Shown here in pieces: positions 1-4,470 of a stretch of DNA of 6,187 nt. The notes beneath the pieces are model-generated. The model was given only the letters and a program-made list of their open reading frames with translations. It did no database searches and was not told the origin of the DNA. The first letter of the stretch is position 1, and each line of letters opens with the position of its first letter. The translations under genes were made by a program, and so were the position numbers. The DNA lies in the NCBI GenBank assembly GCA_012799755.1, contig JAAZKQ010000599.1:1-6187 (forward strand), read 5' to 3'. This DNA is from Lentisphaerota bacterium (GTDB taxonomy: Bacteria; Verrucomicrobiota; Lentisphaeria; Oligosphaerales; Oligosphaeraceae).

Positions 1-19
1 ACGCCCGAGTAAAAAAACT

Positions 20-40
20 GTAAGCGGTCACCCATTGATA
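20..40. repeat. Left terminal inverted repeat of element A
   Basis: This is the exact reverse complement of 259-279 over 21 bases and starts GTAAGCGGTCACCC. The match stops at both outer edges (T19 against T280), which fixes the element boundary. In copy B the matching end is decayed: one substitution, plus loss of the 8 bases equivalent to 31-38. Confidence 0.9.
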
Positions 41-61
41 ATTGTTGTTCCCGCAAGCTAC

Positions 62-140
62 TATGGACAATATGGACAATATGGACAATATGGACGGCGG
101 GCGAGCAGGCGTTGTCGTCCATCGTGTCCATAATGTCCAT
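62..140. repeat. ATGGAC / GTCCAT 9-bp-phased inverted arrays, copy A
   Basis: Four ATGGAC hexamers lie in a tandem 9-mer, TATGGACAA (62-70, 71-79, 80-88, and a partial unit at 89-95). After a 21-base G+C-rich spacer come three GTCCAT hexamers, also at a 9-base step (117-122, 126-131, 135-140). Since GTCCAT is the reverse complement of ATGGAC, the arrays can pair as one hairpin of about 24 bp with mismatches only in the 3-base linkers. All seven hexamers are intact in copy B. The near one-turn spacing is compatible with cooperative protein binding, but no function is shown. Confidence 0.85.
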
Positions 141-143
141 GTT

Positions 144-259
144 GCGCCGTAGGCGCTTAACCATGCTTAACCCCAGCCTTCAGGCTGGGGTGGCGGCGCC
201 CCATGAGGCAGTGCCTTGTAAAGGCACAACAGCAGAACATGACCACCGGCACGACCGGT
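144..259. other. Chain of four short stem-loops inside element A
   Basis: In order: GCGCC/GGCGC at 144-148 and 152-156 with loop GTA; a 10-bp stem at 170-191 built on CCCCAGCCT/AGGCTGGGG; GTGCCTT/AAGGCAC at 211-217 and 221-227, again with loop GTA; and ACCGG/CCGGT at 245-249 and 255-259. GCTTAAC occurs twice, at 155-161 and 165-171. All are repeated in copy B. None is followed by a T-run on either strand, so they are not standard intrinsic terminators. They could still end or stabilise vapBC transcripts, which enter from the right. Confidence 0.75.
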
Positions 260-279
260 ATCAATGGGTGACCGCTTAC
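259..279. repeat. Right terminal inverted repeat of element A
   Basis: Exact reverse complement of 20-40, ending ACCGCTTAC. The vapC stop codon starts at the next base. Copy B keeps this end at 1243-1263 with two substitutions. Confidence 0.9.
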
Positions 280-681
280 TCACCCGTCTGCCCAATTTTC
301 AATTTTCAGTTCAGAGACCTTGGAAAAGTGAGCGATGTTGTTCGTGACCAAAACCGCCCCCTCGGCGATTGCGGAAGCCGCGATCAGCATATCCATCGCC
401 CCGAGTGGCGTGCCCTTTGCTTCGGTTTCCAAGCGAATACGGGCGTATGCCTTTGCCGCTTCCATTGTCCAATCACGAATCGGCAAAAGATCACAATACG
501 CCTTTACATTTTGGGTCAAAATTTTTGAATTTCGCTTTTTGGCCCCGAACAACAATTCGGCAGCGGTCATGCTGGATATGCAACAGCTGGCAACGTGTTT
601 ACGAAATGCCGCAATCAGTGCGGGCTGGGCGCCGCGAATCAGATACGACGATATGTCTGTATCCAGCATATAGAGCGCCAT
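280..681 (-). CDS. vapC: VapC-type PIN-domain ribonuclease toxin
   Basis: This is the toxin of a type II toxin-antitoxin pair. Family members are Mg2+-dependent ribonucleases that cut tRNA or other RNA in the cytoplasm and are held inactive by VapB. The 133-residue length is normal. PIN-domain acidic residues are visible: D7 in MLDTD, E42 in the TAAEL segment after CISSM, and D97 in GTPLGAMD, followed by the family's VTNN and HF motifs (113-119) and a terminal IENW segment. The overall pattern matches VapC/FitB proteins of enterobacterial type. The start at 681 shares one base with the vapB stop (TGATG). A Shine-Dalgarno-like AGAGGG sits 10 bases upstream inside vapB, so translation is probably coupled. 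An alternative start is M5. The stop codon is adjacent to element A. The gene looks intact; its RNA target cannot be told from sequence. Confidence 0.93.
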   Translation of the reverse strand: MALYMLDTDISSYLIRGAQPALIAAFRKHVASCCISSMTAAELLFGAKKRNSKILTQNVKAYCDLLPIRDWTMEAAKAYARIRLETEAKGTPLGAMDMLIAASAIAEGAVLVTNNIAHFSKVSELKIENWADG

Positions 682-911
682 CAGAACAAATCCCTCTCTT
701 GAAGCTGCTGCGCAGCTTTACGGTCAAGCTCGAAGTCTGGGCATTTCGGCAAGGCGAGAAACGCCTCAAGCGCCTCCTCCGTGGAAATCGGTGACAAAAT
801 CACCTCGTCCCCCTCTCGCCGGATTTTTACCTCGCTGCTGGAAAATCTGTATTTTTTGGGCAAGCGCACCGCTTGCGAACGCCCGGTCATGAATATTTTT
901 GCGGTTTCCAT
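681..911 (-). CDS. vapB: VapB-type antitoxin, AbrB/SpoVT fold
   Basis: This 76-residue protein is the antitoxin partner of the adjacent VapC and the presumed autoregulator of the operon. The N-terminal half (about 1-45) has the swapped-hairpin AbrB DNA-binding pattern with the diagnostic GRSQAVRLPKKYRF segment, then KIRREGDEVILSP. The C-terminal tail (about 46-76), rich in charge and ending QQLQERDLF, is where VapB proteins wrap around the toxin. The ATG at 909-911 is preceded by a strong GAGGTG ribosome-binding site (916-921) with four bases between. A promoter and dyads lie directly upstream. The gene pair is visibly poorer in G+C than the large genes to the right, which fits acquisition as a cassette. 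Confidence 0.93.
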   Translation of the reverse strand: METAKIFMTGRSQAVRLPKKYRFSSSEVKIRREGDEVILSPISTEEALEAFLALPKCPDFELDRKAAQQLQERDLF

Positions 912-933
912 GGTTCACCTCGCTATTCTCGTC

Positions 934-961
934 TTGGTGATATTTACCAATAATAGATATC
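934..961. promoter_or_regulatory. Candidate VapBC operator dyads
   Basis: Two inverted repeats overlap the -10 box and likely start site: TTGGT/ACCAA (934-938, 946-950) with a 7-base spacer, and GATAT/ATATC (939-943, 957-961). VapB-VapC complexes typically repress their own promoters by binding such palindromes. The placement is right for that, but the binding site is inferred. Confidence 0.5.
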
Positions 962-979
962 ATTGAATAGAGAAGTCAA
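950..979 (-). promoter_or_regulatory. Sigma-70-type promoter of vapBC
   Basis: Read on the minus strand, TTGACT (974-979) and TATTAT (950-955) each match the consensus in five of six positions and are 18 bases apart. Transcription would start near 943, giving a leader of about 30 bases before the vapB ATG. The promoter lies outside both mobile-element copies, so the module carries its own expression signal. Confidence 0.75.
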
Positions 980-1001
980 ATGACCTCAAACGCGTCTTTC
1001 G

Positions 1002-1010
1002 CCTCTTCTC
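1002..1010. repeat. Possible target-site duplication, left of element B
   Basis: CCTCTTCTC lies immediately outside the left end of copy B and matches CCTCTTCCC at 1264-1272, immediately outside the right end, at eight of nine positions. IS66-family elements usually duplicate 8 bases. The 9-base length may mean a one-base insertion (C1010), another family, or chance in a pyrimidine-rich stretch. Confidence 0.45.
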
Positions 1011-1263
1011 GTAACCGGTCATAACTGTTGTTACCACAAGCTACCATGGACAATATGGACAATATGGACAGTATGGACGGCGAGCGAGCAGGTGTTGTCG
1101 TCCATCGTGTCCATAATGTCCATGTTGCGCCGTAGGCGCTTAACCATGCTTAACCCCGGCCTTCAGGCTGGGGTTGGCGGCGCCCCATGAGGCAGTGCCT
1201 TGTAAAGGCACAACAGCAGAACATGACCACCGGCACGACCGGTATCAATCGGCGACCGCTTAC
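1011..1263. mobile_element. MITE-like element, copy B
   Basis: Second copy of the 20-279 element, 253 bp in the same orientation. By eye there are 11 substitutions across 252 aligned bases, one inserted T after 1174-1175 and an 8-base deletion in the left terminal repeat. Eight of the substitutions fall in the leftmost part (before the equivalent of 111). The next 155 bases differ by one substitution and the inserted T only. The ATGGAC/GTCCAT arrays span 1045-1123 with every hexamer intact. The left end (GTAACCGGTCA) is degraded, so this copy is probably less mobile than copy A. It contains no credible gene. Together with copy A it brackets vapBC and its promoter. Confidence 0.8.
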
Positions 1264-1272
1264 CCTCTTCCC
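1264..1272. repeat. Possible target-site duplication, right of element B
   Basis: CCTCTTCCC, directly abutting the element end. It is the near-identical partner of 1002-1010. Confidence 0.45.
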
Positions 1273-1303
1273 GGTTTCGCGAAAAAACCGACGGCGTAGC
1301 TCG

Positions 1304-1326
1304 GCATCGCCGCACAGCGGCGATGC
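1304..1326. other. Perfect 10-bp stem-loop
   Basis: GCATCGCCGC (1304-1313) and its exact complement (1317-1326) enclose the 3-base loop ACA. On the minus strand a T6 run (1282-1287 complement) follows, but about 16 bases later, too far for a classical terminator. It sits between the last envelope gene and element B. Confidence 0.7.
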
Positions 1327-1340
1327 GAAACAGGACGCCA

Positions 1341-1500
1341 TAATCGGCGATAATCGGCGTAATCTGCGGATAAAAAACAAACAGGAAGGGCAAACACACA
1401 GGCATTCCCTACACCAAACAGCCTACCCTGAAAATAATCTGCGACAATCTGCGCAATCTGCGGATAAAAAACCTCCCGCGTAATCTGCGGATAAAAAAAC
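1341..1500. repeat. Clusters of a degenerate 9-base repeat ending in A-rich tails
   Basis: Units of the type YAATCTGCG or TAATCGGCG recur at 9-10-base steps: three at 1341-1369, three at 1435-1463 and one at 1481-1490. Each cluster ends in GGATAAAAAA or one A longer, so on the minus strand each starts TTTTTTATCC. Between clusters (1379-1434) there is no recognisable feature. No gene is credible in 1264-1520. Degenerate repeats of this look occur between genes in several PVC-group genomes, to my recollection; the role is unknown. They are not a CRISPR array, because there are no unique spacers of constant length. Confidence 0.7.
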
Positions 1501-1520
1501 CTTCGCGCCGGCGCCTTGTA
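1493..1520 (-). terminator. Weak candidate terminator after the 1521-3173 gene
   Basis: After the stop codon the minus strand reads a G+C-rich palindromic stretch, GGCGCCGGCGCG, then GAAGG and seven T residues (1493-1499 complement). The palindrome can form only a very short hairpin because its centre leaves almost no loop, so intrinsic termination is uncertain. Confidence 0.3.
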
Positions 1521-3173
1521 TCACTGTGGGGAAAACACCCAGTAGGCCCGACCATATTGGAGTTCGGTTACGGCCTGCCGGCTGTAAGATTTGCTTGATG
1601 GCTCCAGGCCAAAAATGGGCGATGCGGCGCCAGGGATGGCCAAAGACGGCGACGGCGTTGCCGAGACGCTGGCCAGTCCAAGCAGCTGCCAGCCGTATGT
1701 TGTCGGCGGCAATGGCTTGTCGTCCTGTTGCGCATGGCCGCCAATGCCGGCGATACGCTCTTCCGCTGCGTACAGCCAGAAGCCCTGACCGGCCGCGATC
1801 TCGTCATGCAGTGGCGCGTAACGCCGCTTATCTGCGTCCCAAGCCCACAATGTTGTCCCTGCGGCGCAGTCGCGAAGCGTGGCGAGACCGGCCTGGTCCA
1901 TGACAAAGGGTATGGCGATCAGATTCCAGCCTTGATGCAGGCTCAGCTGCATCCAGTCCGGCGCAATCGTAGGGATGTCGAGTTCACGCCGGAAAACCTG
2001 GTAGTGTCCATTCGTTGCCGCGGCCAAGTTGTCGGCTGCGGATACGAAGCTGACAAAACGTCCATCCGCTGAGATGGCCGGACTCTGGCAGTCGGCATTG
2101 GCCGACTCGCCGGAGGCACTGACGCTGACCAGCTCACTCACCCGTCGCCAGCTATCATAGCGAAATACCTGACTCACATCAGCCGCTGACGCCGACGCTT
2201 CATAAGCGATAAAACGACCGTCGGCATTGACGGCGGGATTGCGGCATAACGCCGCTTGTATGGGATAGTCCTCCGGGCAGACCCAAACGCCATTCTGACG
2301 GCGGGCAATCGCCAAGGCGCCCCTGCGGCGACGAAAAGCCACCGTGTCGCCATCGGCGGCAACACTTATCTCGGCGTCAAGAGCTATCGGACCGCCCGCG
2401 CACACGAAAGTCAATGCGGCCTTGCTCACCTGATAGCAAAAAACACCATTTTGTCCAGGCAGCAGCCCATAGCCGGCAAGGGGTGCCGCGAAAAAAATGC
2501 CGTCGCCATCGTCGGCCATGCCTATGCGTCCATCACTCGCCGGAATCCAAGCGCTGAGATCAACGGCCTGCACGCCATCGCCGTTCTGCTGGCGATAGAG
2601 CGTCGCTGCCACTTGCGGCCCATAGACCAGCACGCTTTGCCCATTGGCCGCCATAGCGATATGGCAATGCGTCGCCAATACCTCGGGCGAACTGCCGATG
2701 TTCTGCGTGCTGACTTGCGCCGGATGCGCGGCCGACCAGATGTGCAAGCGGGCCAAGGTGGCGGCCGACCCCGCGCTGGAACGCTCGTCGCATAAGATAG
2801 CGATGTTGCGCAGGAAGGCGTCGCCCGCCAGCGTCGTATTCGTGGTGCGTAAAGGCGAACCAAGAATGACCGACAACGAATCAACGCCCGGATAGAGCAT
2901 CCGCAACTCGGAACCGCCACCGAGATAACTGGCGTAAAATTGCGCTTCGGGACTGTTGTCGTATTCCGGCATCGGGGCGACAAAGGCAACCTGCCCACCA
3001 TTATTGACCGGAGCTTGAACAAAGCGACCGCCCTGCCAGCCGGCGCCGTACCGAAGCGGAACGCCTGAAGCATCAACACTGACCATGCGGATGACGTCGG
3101 CAGCAAAGGCCGCCCGCGCAAAAAGCAGGGCGCACAACACACTCAGGCTGACTAAAAATCGTCCAAAATGCAT
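1521..3173 (-). CDS. Secreted PD40/TolB-like beta-propeller protein with C-terminal GWNL-type domain
   Basis: A 550-residue exported protein of unknown function. Residues 1-24 form a classical signal peptide (basic FGR, hydrophobic core, AAFA before the predicted cut). From about 165 to 380 there are at least five propeller-type strands with the PD40/WD40-like signature: AMAANGQSVLVY, GMADDGDGIFFA, VAADGDTVAF, NADGRFIAY and SPAISADGRFVSF. The last two are close to the TolB blade consensus. Residues about 410-550 form a separate domain marked by GWNLIAIP (415-422), GQGFWLY, YGWQLLGL and GRAYWVF. This type is frequent at the C-terminus of large secreted proteins in environmental bacteria. Eight cysteines follow the signal peptide, compatible with disulfides outside the cytoplasm. 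No Shine-Dalgarno sequence precedes the ATG; a large stem-loop lies 11 bases upstream instead. No catalytic motif is visible. A periplasmic or extracellular binding role is a guess. Confidence 0.85.
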   Translation of the reverse strand: MHFGRFLVSLSVLCALLFARAAFAADVIRMVSVDASGVPLRYGAGWQGGRFVQAPVNNGGQVAFVAPMPEYDNSPEAQFYASYLGGGSELRMLYPGVDSLSVILGSPLRTTNTTLAGDAFLRNIAILCDERSSAGSAATLARLHIWSAAHPAQVSTQNIGSSPEVLATHCHIAMAANGQSVLVYGPQVAATLYRQQNGDGVQAVDLSAWIPASDGRIGMADDGDGIFFAAPLAGYGLLPGQNGVFCYQVSKAALTFVCAGGPIALDAEISVAADGDTVAFRRRRGALAIARRQNGVWVCPEDYPIQAALCRNPAVNADGRFIAYEASASAADVSQVFRYDSWRRVSELVSVSASGESANADCQSPAISADGRFVSFVSAADNLAAATNGHYQVFRRELDIPTIAPDWMQLSLHQGWNLIAIPFVMDQAGLATLRDCAAGTTLWAWDADKRRYAPLHDEIAAGQGFWLYAAEERIAGIGGHAQQDDKPLPPTTYGWQLLGLASVSATPSPSLAIPGAASPIFGLEPSSKSYSRQAVTELQYGRAYWVFSPQ

Positions 3174-3398
3174 AGCTGGTTTTTGCGAGGGAAGGAAAGG
3201 GACAATGTCCCTTCCCTCCCCCTCGCGCTCCCCTACCTATCCCATCTCAGCCAGAGTAGAAGCGGCGTCCAGCCGCTTTACCAAGCGCCCTGCTCCCAAC
3301 CGTGCTGCGGGCTTGCAGCCCGCAGCGTGACATGACCCCACCAGCCGGAGCCCAACACGCCCACGCCTTCACGCTTGACATCTTTCGGCATCGCGCTT
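3174..3398. other. Intergenic region with three strong stem-loops
   Basis: There is no gene in these 225 bases, but three palindromes stand out. At 3185-3226 an imperfect arm pair of about 20 bases surrounds a one-base tip near GGGACAATGTCCC. At 3260-3278 AAGCGGC pairs with GCCGCTT around a 5-base loop, extendable by GTA/TAC around a bulged G. At 3304-3326 GCTGCGGGCT pairs with AGCCCGCAGC around loop TGC. On the minus strand they lie after the barrel gene and before the propeller gene. None is followed by a T-run. They may limit read-through or shape the leader of the downstream gene. Confidence 0.7.
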
Positions 3399-4352
3399 TC
3401 AGAAACGGTACATCAGCTTCAGCGTACCGCCAAAGCCGTCCAAGTCTTGGCTGGCATAGTCCGTTGACGCATCACTGAACGCCTCGTCATAGCGAATCTC
3501 CAGCGCCGCTCCGATGCGCTCATTGAACCAATAGGCGGCGCCGCAGGCAACATACGCGCCGCAAACCCAATCCCGCGAGCTGTCGCTACCCCTCTCGCCG
3601 ACGAGAAGGGCGCCATCCAAGCGGCGAGTCAGCTTGCTGGAATAGCGCGAGTCCATATCGGCCAGGCTGAAGCTGGGCCCGGCAGCCACAAACAGCGACA
3701 GGGACGGCAAGGCCTGAAAATCCAGCCGCAGCCCCAAATCAATAACGTAGAGGTCCAGATCGAATTTAGCCTTGCCATGCGCGGCAATGTAGTCGCTGAC
3801 ATGCGGATCGCGTTCGGGCGCCGGCGGCAACCCGGGCAATACGGTCTGATAGGTGCTGATTTCGGTACCGGCATCGCCGGCGACGCTCACCTTTGCCCCC
3901 AAGTCGTAGTATTGGAAAGCGACACTGGCGGCAAGCGTCAGACGCTCCTTCCGCACCAGCTCGTAGCTGAGCCCAAGCGACGGCGCCAGGCTGTCGCCGA
4001 AATCATAATCTTCCGAGCCCCCCAGATACCCACCGCTCTGCCGAACGACAACGGCGACGTCCTGAAAGGCATTGCCAAATGAATCAATGCCCACCTTGCC
4101 GATGCCGGTAGCGTAGTCAGTCACGGCGCCGCTCACGCCGCTCTGGGCAAAGACGCCATGATAGGCCGGCAAGGCCGCCGACTTGAAGTGCGCCGAAGAA
4201 AAATTCCGATAGCCGACACCGGCATTGAGCACCAGCCTGCCGCCTTGCCTCTGCGCCTTGCTTGCCTCGATTTCCGCCTCCTGCGCCGGCAACAGTCCGC
4301 CGCAGAGGATGATGGCCGCCATGCCCGAAAAAACTTTCGCTGCTCTATGCAT
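3399..4352 (-). CDS. Predicted outer-membrane beta-barrel protein
   Basis: A 317-residue protein likely inserted in the outer membrane. The N-terminus (1 to about 23) is a signal peptide with hydrophobic core GMAAIILCGGLL; the Cys at 17 is not in a proper lipobox. The mature part is rich in alternating-residue amphipathic strands: RLVLNAGVGYRNF (39-51), APSLGLSYELV, LTLAASVAFQYYDLG, DLDLYVIDLGLRLDF, LSLFVAAGPSFSL, WVCGAYVACGAAYWF, GAALEIRYDEAF, and the last strand GFGGTLKLMYRF. The terminal Phe after an aromatic/hydrophobic pattern is the usual signal for the BAM assembly machinery. The ATG at 4350-4352 has a good GGAG ribosome-binding site (4360-4363) seven bases upstream. No family can be named; porin-like, adhesin-like or structural roles are all possible. 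It is co-oriented with the genes on both sides, with gaps too long to prove an operon. Confidence 0.8.
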   Translation of the reverse strand: MHRAAKVFSGMAAIILCGGLLPAQEAEIEASKAQRQGGRLVLNAGVGYRNFSSAHFKSAALPAYHGVFAQSGVSGAVTDYATGIGKVGIDSFGNAFQDVAVVVRQSGGYLGGSEDYDFGDSLAPSLGLSYELVRKERLTLAASVAFQYYDLGAKVSVAGDAGTEISTYQTVLPGLPPAPERDPHVSDYIAAHGKAKFDLDLYVIDLGLRLDFQALPSLSLFVAAGPSFSLADMDSRYSSKLTRRLDGALLVGERGSDSSRDWVCGAYVACGAAYWFNERIGAALEIRYDEAFSDASTDYASQDLDGFGGTLKLMYRF

Positions 4353-4388
4353 TTTAACTCTCCATATTCCTTGAGGTTATCCGCTCAA
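4353..4388 (-). promoter_or_regulatory. Ribosome-binding site and dyad upstream of the barrel gene
   Basis: Read on the minus strand, GGAGAG (4358-4363) serves as the ribosome-binding site. Further upstream TTGAG and CTCAA (4371-4375, 4384-4388 on the plus strand) form a 5-bp dyad around an 8-base spacer. I find no convincing promoter boxes here, so the dyad could be an operator or chance. Confidence 0.35.
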
Positions 4389-4414
4389 AATAGTCCTAAT
4401 TTTCACCATGCGTC

Positions 4415-4465
4415 GGCGCCCTCTCCCTCCCCGTCACGCTTCCGGCGACGGGGAGGGTGCGCGCC
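4415..4465. other. Large intergenic stem-loop
   Basis: A perfect 11-bp stem (4425-4435 with 4447-4457, CCCTCCCCGTC against GACGGGGAGGG) encloses an 11-base loop. Across a small internal loop it is extended by GGCGC/GCGCC (4415-4419, 4461-4465). It begins six bases past the stop of the partial gene on the minus strand, as a terminator would, but no T-run follows. It may be a Rho-assisted end, a transcript 3'-end stabiliser, or a dispersed palindromic repeat. Confidence 0.65.
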
Positions 4466-4470
4466 GCCCC

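Larger units (their letters stand above)
20..279. mobile_element. MITE-like element, copy A, with perfect 21-bp terminal inverted repeats
   Basis: This 260-bp non-coding element is bounded by exact 21-bp inverted repeats and contains no transposase. The ends read GTAAGCGG inward, and IS66-family insertion sequences are known to have ends starting GTAA, commonly GTAAGCG. I therefore infer a non-autonomous derivative moved in trans by an IS66-type transposase. The interior is a chain of palindromes: a large ATGGAC/GTCCAT hairpin, then stems at 144-156, 170-191, 211-227 and 245-259. A second copy in the same orientation lies at 1011-1263. I see no target-site duplication around this copy: the 8-9 bases on either side (ending AAACT on the left, starting TCACCC on the right) do not match. 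Its right end abuts the vapC stop codon, so vapBC transcripts run straight into it. It could instead be a structured repeat with an RNA or DNA-binding role. Confidence 0.8.

Noticed and set aside
62..140. CRISPR array
   Set aside because: The repeat unit is 9 bases with no spacers, and half of the units are inverted. The 1341-1500 repeats fail for the same reason.
141..171. Integron attC site (GCTTAAC twice fits the RYYYAAC core)
   Set aside because: No paired GTTRRRY core box at the right spacing, the repeat is far longer than usual attC sites, and the perfect terminal inverted repeats fit a transposable element better.
21..278. TA target duplication (Tc1/mariner or IS630 type) at the element ends
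   Set aside because: The TA pairs lie inside the longer perfect inverted repeat, so they are explained by the repeat itself.
20..279. Retron-type non-coding RNA or other RT-linked element
   Set aside because: No reverse transcriptase anywhere in the window, and the structure is bounded by transposon-like terminal repeats present twice.
1187..1483. Plus-strand reading frame of 98 residues across element B and the 9-base repeats
   Set aside because: It runs through hairpins and repeats, has no ribosome-binding site or domain, and the composition is that of repeat DNA.
2522..3142. Long alternative minus-strand frame of 206 residues
   Set aside because: It lies inside the propeller gene, is Arg/Pro-rich as expected of a G+C-rich shadow frame, and lacks any motif. 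The same holds for the other alternative frames inside 1521-6187.
4425..4457. Classical Rho-independent terminator after the partial gene
   Set aside because: The stem is strong but no T-run follows on either strand, so it is listed only as a stem-loop.
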